From a candidate division KSB1 bacterium (GTDB lineage: Bacteria > Zhuqueibacterota > Zhuqueibacteria > Oleimicrobiales > Geothermoviventaceae), in contig JAPDPT010000020.1 in assembly GCA_034506315.1 (NCBI GenBank), positions 1 through 51,215 on the forward strand: a stretch of DNA of 51,215 bases, given 5' to 3'. The translations under genes were made by a program, and so were the position numbers. Positions 43,984-51,215 of this stretch are shown here, piece after piece; position 1 is the first letter of the stretch; the number at the start of each line of letters is the position of its first letter. The notes below the pieces were generated by a model. It was not told where the DNA came from, ran no database searches, and worked only from the letters and a program-made list of their open reading frames with translations.

Positions 43984-44365
43984 GACAGATTGCGCCCCTT
44001 TTCCCGTTCGGAAAAGGCCAGTTGAGGGCGATGGCGAGCCCCCCTGCAACCCCTCTCTGCGGCTGAGGGACCAGACTCGGGATCCGGAACCCAACCGCTC
44101 CGGGAAGCGGAAGCGATCTGCGTCGGGAAGGAAAACGCCTCCCTCTGGTCCCGAGGGTATCCCCTGTGCGTTCCGTCCGCGGGCGCGATCGCCGTATTTC
44201 CGGCACGGGCGAGGGGATGACCTGCCCCCTCACCCGTCCGAGGGATCTGGCAAGCCCGGCAGTCTCCGAAAGCGCTCTTGTGGGGCCGCTCGCGGGAAAA
44301 GTTGACCCCGATCTTGTCCAAGGCTTCCCCAGGCCCCCTCAGCGCCTGGCCACCTCGCAAGAAGA
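43984..44365 (+). other. Gene-free convergent interval
   Basis: 382 bases between converging genes. A perfect 8-bp hairpin with a 5-base loop (43997-44017) begins 13 bases after the kinase stop and may end transcription from either side, though no long T-run follows. Nothing else supportable was seen. Confidence 0.5.
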
Positions 44366-46678
44366 TCAGAAGCGGAACTGGATGGTCATCTCCCTTTCCA
44401 CCGACACCGCCCGCATCACCTGGACGAGGTTGTTCCCCAGCAGCCCCTCGACTTCCTCCCGCTTCCAGCCCAGCCGCAGGAGTTCGTGGGCGATGGGCCG
44501 TGCCAGCCGTACCAGTTGCGGGCTCGTGAAGTGGGGGTAGAGGCCCAAGTGGTCCGCTTTGAGCTTGTCCCTAAGTGAGTGAAGCCTTTGGGCGATCTCC
44601 TCGGCCTTCTCCCGCGGGCAGTACGGCACAAGGAGAAGACCACCGTTTCGGGCCATCGCCTGAAGGAAATCCTCGCTCCAGTTCCCCTCCATTCCTGCCA
44701 CCACGACAGGCTTCTTGGTTGTTGCCAGGAGGGACTGGGCAACTCCCGGGCTTGGATCCTCCAAGAGAATCAGGAGACCGGTTTCGTTGGCCAGGCGAAC
44801 GGCTTCTCGTCCCTGTTCTGTGAGTTGGCTTCCGTCGGTCCATACGCCGTCACTGTCGCCCAATACCAGAACTCGATAATCCAGCCTTGCCAGATTGCGC
44901 AGGATGGCGGTATCCCAGGCAATGTCCTGTCCGCGCACGCCGAGGAGCAACTCGAGGCTCCCCCGATACGAGGCCATCCGCAGTTCCGAGGGGTTCGTCG
45001 CGATGTCGAAGTCCTCCTGTCGGTCGTCCACCACGCGCAGGCTATCCGCCGCCCGGAGGATGGCTTCCAGCTTCTCGGCACGCGACCCTTCCTTCGAGAC
45101 TTTGGGCACGAGCAGGGCGATGTCGATGTGGTGCTTGCTCAGGGTATCGAGTCCCGCCTGGATGGCCAACGGCTGCAGGTAGGCGAGAGCCGCGTGGCGG
45201 AAAACGAACTCGGCCTCGCGCGCTGGCTCAAGAAGCGCCGCGGGTGTGTTCGCCAGGGCGAGGACGGCGCGATAGGTGATTTCACCCGTCACCTGACAGA
45301 CCTCGGGCTGGATCTTGTCCCAATCGTCCGATGGCTGGTGGTAGTCGGGGTGATCGCCGGAGGTCAGGAGGAAGAAGGCAGGGACTCCGCGCACCAAGAA
45401 GGGTGTGTGATCGCTGCCGCCCGGACCACCTCGCTGCGGTTCCGCACTTTTCCTCAGGCTGTCCCCCAGTGCCTCCTCCATGATCTGCCAGACCCTCGGA
45501 CCGTAATATTTCCCGCTGAAACGGACCTTGCCGTTGCCCCGGCCGACCATATCCAGATTCAGGTAGGCGACGGTACGCTCGAGGGGCCAGATGGGGTGAG
45601 CGGCGTAGTGGCTCGAGCCAAGGAGACCGAGTTCTTCGCCTGTCCACCCGGCGAAGATCACCGTGCGGCGGGGCTTGATCCGATTGGCGGCCATCACGCG
45701 GGCCACCTCCATTACTGTGGCGATGCCCGAGGCATTATCGTCCGCCCCATTGTACACCGTGCCCCGGAAGTCCACCCCGAGGTGATCCAGGTGCCCGCCG
45801 ATGAGAACGTATTCGTCGCGCAGCTTCCTGTCCGTACCCGGGATCATGGCCAGAACATTGCGGGCCGGTCGCTTGGGATCAAAGGTGGCGTCGATTTTCA
45901 GATGCGCCTCCACGCCGGTGGAGAAGCTGCTGCCCTTGCCGCCCCGCAGAAGCTGCGAGATCTCCTGCTCGCTTTTTCCGGCCGTCTTCAGGATGAAGCT
46001 GGCCACGCGGGCATCGACAGCCATGGCGAGGAAATTCGCATCGTAGGCGGAGGCTCCCAGTCGTCCCCGAGGTCGCACGGCTCTACCCTCCGAAGGAGGG
46101 CTGAAAACAAGCATGCCGCGGGCACCTTTCGCCTTGGCGATGGCGGCCCGAAGCGAGTCGCTGGCTTGCTCCATCGCGGGCATGGCGCCTTCGCGAGGGG
46201 CCTCTCGCGCCACCAAAACGATCTTGCCGCGCACGTCAACGCCCTGGTAATCGTCGCGCTGGCCAGCGCTGTCCACGACGCCCTGGCCCACGAACACTAC
46301 TTCCGCCCGAAGTTCACCCGATCCGGAATAGCGCAGGACCTCGAAATCCTCTTCGTAGACGAACTTCCGGCCGCCCGCCTCGAGGACCGGCTCTGACTCC
46401 AGACGGAAGAAGGGAATGGTGTAGGTCTGGAAGAAAGTGCCCTTATCCCCTGCGGGTTTCAGTCCCCACTGGCGGAACTTCGCCGCTACGAAGTCCTCCG
46501 CCATCGCGCCCCCTTCCGTACCGGTGCCGCGCCCAAGGAAGTGGTCGCTGGCCAGGACCCGAATGTAGGATAGGATCGAATCGCCGTTGACCACCTCGGC
46601 TCTTGAAGCGACCAGGCCCGTGTGGGCCACCGCCAGCGCGGCCACGGCCATGAGAACGCGGACGCAACCTCGCCTCAT
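44366..46678 (-). CDS. Exported M28 metallopeptidase fused to a degenerate M19-like domain
   Basis: A 770-residue exported protein. A signal peptide (VRVLMAVAALAVAHTGLVASRA) precedes an M28 aminopeptidase with an inserted PA-like domain (about 115-235). Two-zinc ligands are visible: HLDHLG, NGADDNASG, TGEELGLLGS, LNLDMVGRG and GSDHTPF. From about residue 505 the sequence follows the M19 dipeptidase plan (HHIDIALLVPK, LLLGVRGQ, LTEQGREAVRLANETGLLILL, ARNGGLLLV and the closing LLRLGWKREEVEGLLGNN), but the metal-binding His/Asp/Glu positions look replaced, so this half is probably inactive. ATG 46678 has GGAGGAG five bases upstream. It likely trims peptides in the periplasm or outside, and lies 32 bases after the M64 peptidase coding end... 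on the opposite side: M64 is downstream at lower confidence of linkage; both are on the minus strand. Confidence 0.83.
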   Translation of the reverse strand: MRRGCVRVLMAVAALAVAHTGLVASRAEVVNGDSILSYIRVLASDHFLGRGTGTEGGAMAEDFVAAKFRQWGLKPAGDKGTFFQTYTIPFFRLESEPVLEAGGRKFVYEEDFEVLRYSGSGELRAEVVFVGQGVVDSAGQRDDYQGVDVRGKIVLVAREAPREGAMPAMEQASDSLRAAIAKAKGARGMLVFSPPSEGRAVRPRGRLGASAYDANFLAMAVDARVASFILKTAGKSEQEISQLLRGGKGSSFSTGVEAHLKIDATFDPKRPARNVLAMIPGTDRKLRDEYVLIGGHLDHLGVDFRGTVYNGADDNASGIATVMEVARVMAANRIKPRRTVIFAGWTGEELGLLGSSHYAAHPIWPLERTVAYLNLDMVGRGNGKVRFSGKYYGPRVWQIMEEALGDSLRKSAEPQRGGPGGSDHTPFLVRGVPAFFLLTSGDHPDYHQPSDDWDKIQPEVCQVTGEITYRAVLALANTPAALLEPAREAEFVFRHAALAYLQPLAIQAGLDTLSKHHIDIALLVPKVSKEGSRAEKLEAILRAADSLRVVDDRQEDFDIATNPSELRMASYRGSLELLLGVRGQDIAWDTAILRNLARLDYRVLVLGDSDGVWTDGSQLTEQGREAVRLANETGLLILLEDPSPGVAQSLLATTKKPVVVAGMEGNWSEDFLQAMARNGGLLLVPYCPREKAEEIAQRLHSLRDKLKADHLGLYPHFTSPQLVRLARPIAHELLRLGWKREEVEGLLGNNLVQVMRAVSVEREMTIQFRF

Positions 46679-46715
46679 CTCCACTCCTCCTCCGTCCTAT
46701 GCCTTTGGTCCGAAT

Positions 46716-48152
46716 TCACTCGGTGAGAAACCGAATCACCCGTTCAATCGCCCGTTGACAAACGGGGCAGAAGTCCGTCAGGCTCTTGGAGAACATCCGG
46801 CAGTCGAGGTAGGGGCGGTAAAGTCCCGTGGAGGTGTACCCTGCGCCCTCGTACGCGCCCACCTTGCCCCAGTAGGTCTGGTTGCGAAGAAGCTGCGTCA
46901 TTTCCGACTCTAATCGAACCAGGCTATCGGAGGGCACCCCTCGCGCGACGAGGGACGCACGAAGGGCAGCCAGGCTGTCGTACCGGGCCTTCTCCCACGG
47001 GGTGGGAAGAGGGACGTTGGGATCCACAAGGTCCTTCCATTTCAGAGAGCTCGGCTGAAGAAGGGCGGTCAGATTGGGCTCCCAGGGCTCCACACCCCTC
47101 GGGTAGAAATCGACGTAGGACACGCTGGAGCTGTAGTACTCATCGCCGAGCCCGGCAAACGCGTGACCGAACTCGTGCACGAACACGTAGTCGGCCCACC
47201 ATTTTTCCGCCGGCCTCTCCGTCCCGGAGTAACACACCGAGTAGAGATTGAAGATACCTCCGCCGCCGTAGCGCTCGGAGTTGACGATAAGGTAGAGCTG
47301 ATCGTAGGGGGCCATGGCCGCGATGTCCCGGACGACCTTGTTTTCGAGCGTGAGGACGTATCGCGGAGTGCCGAAGGTGTTGTAGCTACAGCCCAGCGCA
47401 TTGCGGCGCCAGACTCCTCGGTCCGGCTCATCGATTCCGCTGTCCTCCGAGACGACCTCGATCGTCCATACGTTAAAGTCAGAACGATGCTCTTTGAAGG
47501 GGCTCATCCGAAAGAGCTCGCCCACAAATCGTCCCACATCTTTGCGAAACTTGCTCATCTCGGAGGCCGTATAGCCGTCCCCGAGGATCAGAACATCGAC
47601 CTTTCGCTCCGGATTCCCATCGCCCAGGATCCTGCGCACTGCAAACGGGTACCGGGCTGGCTCCGCCCGAACGCTGGTCCGGGAAAGATCCAGCTCCAGC
47701 CAGAAGAGGTCCCGGAAGGCATTCTGGGCGCGCGGATCTTCCACCCGCTTGGCGATGACCAGCTGGACGGGGCGTCGGGGGAAGGGAACGAGAACCGATT
47801 CGTGGAAAGTCCGGGCGATTCCCGACCGGGCCTCGTCCGTAGTCTCCCATTCCCCAAAGATGCTGCAGAAACCCCGGCTGTAAATCAGCTGGTTGGTCGA
47901 AAGATCGAAGAGCTTCACCAGGTACTTGCCCAGGTTCAAGGTGTCCACCAGGTTGGTACGGCTCCCTGCCCACAGGGGTTGTTCCACCAGCTGATCAAGG
48001 GCAAAGACCTCCTGGCCCCGCATTCCCGTGTGGTACAGGTCCACGCGGAGCGTCTTGGGTAGGAAATAGCGAGAAAACTCCGGTCCCGTTCCCGCACGTC
48101 CGATCACCGCGGCCAGAACGAGAGCCACCGTTAGGCTCCACCTACGAGCCAT
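46716..48152 (-). CDS. Exported M64-family metallopeptidase
   Basis: A 478-residue secreted peptidase. A signal peptide (SLTVALVLAAVIGRAG) is followed by a beta-rich N-terminal domain and a peptidase M64 domain starting near VDVLILGDGYTASEMSKF. The zinc site is HEFGHAFAGLGDEY, with two His and the Glu of HExGH and a downstream DEY. The sequence VWRRNALGCSYNTFGTPRYVL lies within the M64 core. The C-terminus has a CPVC pair and a helix. Founding M64 members cleave IgA, but most environmental members are uncharacterised. ATG 48152 has GGGAGGG four bases upstream; the frame open to 48500 is a shadow of the URO-D gene. The M28 peptidase gene begins 37 bases downstream, so both peptidases probably share one transcript. 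Confidence 0.9.
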   Translation of the reverse strand: MARRWSLTVALVLAAVIGRAGTGPEFSRYFLPKTLRVDLYHTGMRGQEVFALDQLVEQPLWAGSRTNLVDTLNLGKYLVKLFDLSTNQLIYSRGFCSIFGEWETTDEARSGIARTFHESVLVPFPRRPVQLVIAKRVEDPRAQNAFRDLFWLELDLSRTSVRAEPARYPFAVRRILGDGNPERKVDVLILGDGYTASEMSKFRKDVGRFVGELFRMSPFKEHRSDFNVWTIEVVSEDSGIDEPDRGVWRRNALGCSYNTFGTPRYVLTLENKVVRDIAAMAPYDQLYLIVNSERYGGGGIFNLYSVCYSGTERPAEKWWADYVFVHEFGHAFAGLGDEYYSSSVSYVDFYPRGVEPWEPNLTALLQPSSLKWKDLVDPNVPLPTPWEKARYDSLAALRASLVARGVPSDSLVRLESEMTQLLRNQTYWGKVGAYEGAGYTSTGLYRPYLDCRMFSKSLTDFCPVCQRAIERVIRFLTE

Positions 48153-48265
48153 TTTTCCCTCCCAGCTCTCCTTGCCCAGTCTATTGCTTTCTTCGTCCGA
48201 GACGCCACGCTGACCCGGGGCCCCTTCGGCCAACCAGCAGGAGACGGCAGCCTGCCGGGAACCTC

Positions 48266-49405
48266 TCAGTACCAGCAGAGCCGTTGGTACTCGTCCAGCA
48301 TGGCCATGAAGTTCTCGTAGCGAGTTCCTACCGCGATGGAGTGGCTGGATCCCAGGATAAATCGGCCTCCCTCCTTGGCACACGCCATCGCCCTGCGGAC
48401 GTCGCGCCTCACATCCTCTGGGGTGCCGTTCACCAGATTCTCCACCGCGACACCACCCCAGAGGGTGACGCGATCGCCAATCCGCTTCTTGACCTCGCAC
48501 AGGTCCATCCCCGCTGTGGGCTGGATGGACTGGTACACGTCGTAGCCGATTTCGAGGAACAGGTCGAGAAGGGAATCGACCCTGCCGCAGCAGTGCTTGA
48601 CGACCTTCTTTCCGTAGTGCTCACGGATATGGCGGACCCGCTCCCGATTGGCCTCGAGAAAGAACTCGCGGAACATGGCCGGGCTAATAAAGGGGCCCGT
48701 CTTGTGGCCGAAGTCGGCTGCCCAAAGAACCGCATCGCTATCGGGATGAATGAGCACCGCGTCTGCCTGATTCTGCTGCTCGAGGAAAAACCGGGTTGCG
48801 GCCTTCACCACTTCAGGCTCTTCAACGAGGCGGACCAAGCCGCGCTCCATCCCTCCGAGCAGCACAATCCCGATCTCCCCTCCCGAAGGGCCACAGATGA
48901 ACTTTTCGTCCTTGAAGCGCTGAATAACGGCGTCCAGGATCTTCCAGGAGCGCGGGTCACGGGCGACGGGATGCGGCGGGCCGCTGAACTCCTCAATCGA
49001 GTAACGCCGCTTTTCCTCGACCGGGTCGTAGACGCAGGTGATGTCGTGGGTGATTTCCGAAAGCTTGTAGATCCTCCCGTACCGGTCCTCCCAGGTATTG
49101 GCGTCCAGCCGGCGAGGCGGAGGATCGTCGGACTCTGGCGGGATCTCCCACGTGGCCATGGGAAAGGTAACGATGTCCAGGTCGAGCCTCTCGTGGAGGG
49201 CGATGTGGTCCTCCACGTAGCTCTGGGCGACCTCGTCGTGGCGTCCCTCCCAGAAAGCGATTTGCGACCTGGCCTTAGCCCGGAGGTAGGTCTCGTGCCC
49301 GAGGATCTTCTCCACCGTGTCGAAGTCGATCGCGAACTCCCCGATCGGCACACGATCGGGGATCCGGCCCTCGATTGTGGCCCAGACACGTTCCTTGGAC
49401 GTCAT
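48266..49405 (-). CDS. URO-D-family protein, methyltransferase-like
   Basis: A 379-residue TIM-barrel protein of the uroporphyrinogen decarboxylase superfamily. True HemE has a conserved RQAGR near the N-terminus, missing here. Instead it has MTSKERVWATIEGRIPDRVPIGEF, typical of cobamide-dependent methyltransferases, and a His-x-Cys-Gly zinc motif at His271/Cys273 (KHCCGRV). The third ligand position, usually Cys in MtaA-like enzymes, reads GSSHSI. So it is more likely a methyl-transfer enzyme acting on a methylated substrate than a heme enzyme. No corrinoid protein or activase lies next to it. The start is ATG 49405 behind AGAAGGCGG. Confidence 0.82.
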   Translation of the reverse strand: MTSKERVWATIEGRIPDRVPIGEFAIDFDTVEKILGHETYLRAKARSQIAFWEGRHDEVAQSYVEDHIALHERLDLDIVTFPMATWEIPPESDDPPPRRLDANTWEDRYGRIYKLSEITHDITCVYDPVEEKRRYSIEEFSGPPHPVARDPRSWKILDAVIQRFKDEKFICGPSGGEIGIVLLGGMERGLVRLVEEPEVVKAATRFFLEQQNQADAVLIHPDSDAVLWAADFGHKTGPFISPAMFREFFLEANRERVRHIREHYGKKVVKHCCGRVDSLLDLFLEIGYDVYQSIQPTAGMDLCEVKKRIGDRVTLWGGVAVENLVNGTPEDVRRDVRRAMACAKEGGRFILGSSHSIAVGTRYENFMAMLDEYQRLCWY

Positions 49406-49751
49406 CCGCCTTCTCGCAGCGACCCTTTGGGCGATCTACTGCTTCGATCGGACTACGCGCACACGCCGAATCTACACTTCTTCCTCTCAAATCCCACCGG
49501 AAATTGAGCCCCGTCGGGCCGAAGGCAGGAAACTGGGGAGTCGCGTCGTCGTGGACCGGATCCCGGAGGCCCGGAAAAAAAGGCGCAGAGATGCCTTCCC
49601 TCACCTCCGGGTCAGGGCGATGTCCCCCATCTGGGCCTTGCGAGAAGCGATTCGAACTTCGCCCGGGCTCCGGCTGGCGCCTCCTGTTGACCCGCACGCT
49701 CTGCGCCGGAGCAGGAAACGCCAGCGGCCCTTGTGCTGTCCCTGGCCTGCC
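49406..49751 (-). other. Gene-free interval
   Basis: 346 bases between the URO-D-family gene and the FKBP gene, both on the minus strand. No promoter with good spacing, terminator or ORF could be supported. An AT-richer patch near 49470-49505 may hold the URO-D promoter. Confidence 0.4.
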
Positions 49752-50195
49752 TCACGCTCGGGGCGCAGGCCGGGCGATCTCCACCAGCTCGATCTCGAAG
49801 GTGAGGTCCTTTCCCGCCAGGGGGTGGTTCGCGTCCAGGATAACCCCATCGTCGTCGATCTCGGCAACCACCACGATCAGGGACTGGCCGTTGCTCTGCA
49901 CCATCTCCAGCTGCTGCCCCACGTAGGGCTTGAGGTCAGGGGGGAACTGCTCCCGGGCGACGTGCAGCATCAGTTCTTCCCTCCGAGGCCCATAGGCCTG
50001 GTCCGATGGGATCAGGATCGTCTTCTTCTCCCCTTCCTGCATTCCCACTACCGCCTCCTCGAACGCGGGGATGATTTCACCGCCCCCGATGACGAACTCG
50101 ATGGGCTCGCGATCCCGCGACGAATCGAAAACGGTCCCGTCGTCCAGCTTGCCCACGTAGTGGACTCGCACCACATCTCCTTCTTGCGCCTGCAT
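49752..50195 (-). CDS. FKBP-type peptidyl-prolyl isomerase, SlyD-like
   Basis: A 147-residue cis-trans prolyl isomerase/chaperone. The FKBP core is split around an inserted flap domain as in SlyD: VVRVHYVGKLDDGTVFDSS and IEFVIGGGEIIPAFEEAVVGMQEGE, the insert from about 68 to 120 (AYGPRREELMLHVARE... GQQLEM), then DANHPLAGKDLTFEIELVEI. It lacks the His-rich metal-binding tail of E. coli SlyD. ATG 50195 has AGGAG seven bases upstream; the frame to 50222 is longer only by spurious residues. It is cytosolic, single-gene, and diverges from the last gene of the window. Confidence 0.93.
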   Translation of the reverse strand: MQAQEGDVVRVHYVGKLDDGTVFDSSRDREPIEFVIGGGEIIPAFEEAVVGMQEGEKKTILIPSDQAYGPRREELMLHVAREQFPPDLKPYVGQQLEMVQSNGQSLIVVVAEIDDDGVILDANHPLAGKDLTFEIELVEIARPAPRA

Positions 50196-50433
50196 TGTAC
50201 GGCTCCTGATTCTACAGTTCACTGCCGCGCCGCGAAGCGGGAAAAACGAAGGGGGATCGATCGGGGACAGGTCTCACGCGCGGGGTGAAGTGCGGAACGA
50301 GCGGCCGGCCTCTGCGCCTCGAATCGCGAACCGATTCCCACCCGCGTTTTGGGCGCTCGCGGTCTTTTCTTGCCTCGATCAAGGTAGCCAGAAATCCACT
50401 CCAAACCAAACGCTTTCGGCGCCGGTGAGCCGC

Positions 50434-50462
50434 TTGCGATTTTGAGCCGATCGGCGTATCTT
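50434..50462 (+). promoter_or_regulatory. Sigma70-type promoter of the last gene
   Basis: TTGCGA (50434-50439), a 17-base spacer and TATCTT (50457-50462), about 70 bases before ATG 50532. The -35 box equals that of acnA. The divergent space 50196-50531 shows no other recognisable site. Confidence 0.55.
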
Positions 50463-50531
50463 GGCACGGTGATCTTCCCGCGGAGGCTTGGGGCGTCCAC
50501 GGACACTTGTCAGCACGGCGGAGCGAAGACG

Positions 50532-51215
50532 ATGAATTGGGCCAACCTCTTCGTTTGGGACGGAGAGGGGGGAAACTCCCCCGCTGTCGTCGAGGGCGTG
50601 TACGAGAGGACGATTCAGCTGCTGCGCGCCTTCCGGATGCGGCAGGCTACCCTCGCCGTCCGAGCCGAAGTCTTGGATCGGATCAACGAGCGCGAGAAGG
50701 CGCATCTCCTCCGAGATCTGCGCGACCTCGGCGTCCTACATCAGGTCGAATTTGCCGCGGTCCAGAGCGAAGATCTCTCGCCTGCTTCCCTGAGAGAGGG
50801 CCTTCGAGAAGAGCTGGGTCTCCTGCGGGCCCAGCTCGGGCCTGATGTGATCCTGCGCGGAGTGTACGCTCCCCTCGAGAGCGATCCCTTCGATCTCGTG
50901 GACACCTATCGGCAACTCGGCATTCGGTGGGTGGTCCTTGACCCCGACAAGGTCCTTGGTCCTTACGTGGACCTGCTGGACGATACCATCTACGAGCTCA
51001 GTGTGCCCGGAACCGTGTACGCGTACTTCCCAGACGCCGACGCCTCTGGCCTCCTGCGGGAAGCTCAGGGTCCGACGTCGCGCCAGTTTAAAGAGCACTT
51101 CCCCACAAAGCTGGACCGGAAGTGCTACCTGGTCACCGTTCTTCGGGAATCGGACCTCCTGAGCGCCCCCAAGGAAGCCTGGGATCTGCTGGAAGATCTG
51201 TACGCCGACCCGTCA
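50532..51215 (+). CDS. Polysaccharide-deacetylase-like protein, 3'-truncated
   Basis: 228 residues are visible and the frame is still open at the right edge. It starts at ATG 50532 (MNWANLFVWDGEGGNSP) with GGAG eight bases upstream and a promoter at 50434. The layout recalls a NodB-type barrel: FVWDGEGG where NodB has a FDDG strand, TIQLLRAFRMRQATLAV, then a helix like LSPASLREGLREELGLLRAQLG and YRQLGIRWVVLDPD, seen in deacetylase families after the GYR..L segment. However the metal-binding HxxxH is missing (HQVEFAAVQ), so a catalytic deacetylase is unlikely from this part. I cannot assign a function. A GH57-type or related barrel is an alternative. Confidence 0.7.
   Translation, partial: MNWANLFVWDGEGGNSPAVVEGVYERTIQLLRAFRMRQATLAVRAEVLDRINEREKAHLLRDLRDLGVLHQVEFAAVQSEDLSPASLREGLREELGLLRAQLGPDVILRGVYAPLESDPFDLVDTYRQLGIRWVVLDPDKVLGPYVDLLDDTIYELSVPGTVYAYFPDADASGLLREAQGPTSRQFKEHFPTKLDRKCYLVTVLRESDLLSAPKEAWDLLEDLYADPS

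Noticed and set aside
44579-46396. 605-codon ORF on the plus strand
   Set aside because: Antisense shadow of the M28 peptidase gene.
50209-50214. TAGAAT as -10 of the FKBP gene
   Set aside because: The start point it implies would lie inside the ribosome binding site and no -35 is seen.
1-51215. CRISPR arrays, tRNA/rRNA genes, transposases, sigma54 -24/-12 sites
   Set aside because: Scanned by eye on both strands; nothing met the minimum pattern. A covariance-model or repeat-finding run would be decisive.

Overview
The window is visibly GC-rich chromosomal DNA, densely coded, with short spacers, many start/stop overlaps and good GGAGG-type ribosome binding sites. I see no rRNA, tRNA, CRISPR array, insertion sequence or phage gene, and cannot name the organism. 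Its traits are a UGA-encoded selenocysteine, branched-polyamine synthesis (typical of thermophiles), a CbcL-like 11-heme cytochrome c/b fusion and an adenosine-specific kinase. Together they suggest a thermophilic, respiring, selenium-using bacterium, possibly from an uncultivated lineage; that is inference.

Layout. 1-2322 (+): end of a dicarboxylate/amino-acid symporter, overlapped by an NhaC-type antiporter. 2368-4988 (-): a histidine kinase and an output protein with receiver, zinc-finger and GGDEF-like parts. 5221-17077 (-): small membrane protein, pyruvate kinase, glycerate 2-kinase, three rRNA-modification enzymes (RlmI-like, RluA-like, RluB-like), GroEL, a GYF-MinD-type ATPase and aconitase. 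17126-18158: divergent promoters of aconitase and a selenocysteine peroxiredoxin with its SECIS hairpin and terminator. 18359-20006 (+): bpsA-speH operon. 20345-27719 (+): sugar kinase/nucleotidyltransferase fusion, glycerol-3-phosphate dehydrogenase, small membrane protein, multiheme cytochrome.

28015-43324 (-): ribulokinase, zinc alcohol dehydrogenase, Rad50/Mre11-type SbcC and SbcD, tandem amidohydrolase, GH172/DUF2961 protein, methyltransferase, NtrC/NtrB-type two-component pair, small membrane protein, DUF4412 protein. 43501-43983 (+): adenosine-specific kinase. 44366-50195 (-): M28 peptidase with a degenerate M19-like tail, M64 peptidase, URO-D-family methyltransferase-like protein, FKBP. 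50532-end (+): a gene cut by the window edge.

Working together: glycerate kinase and pyruvate kinase, with enolase elsewhere, link glycerate to pyruvate. GlpD and the cytochrome c/b fusion both deal with the quinone pool. SpeH supplies decarboxylated AdoMet to BpsA. The strongest special feature is the selenoprotein peroxiredoxin: an in-frame UGA at the peroxidatic cysteine, a matching SECIS hairpin, a good sigma70-type promoter and a palindrome over its -35 box. Other notable features are a receiver with Glu at the phospho-site and several unusual fusions.
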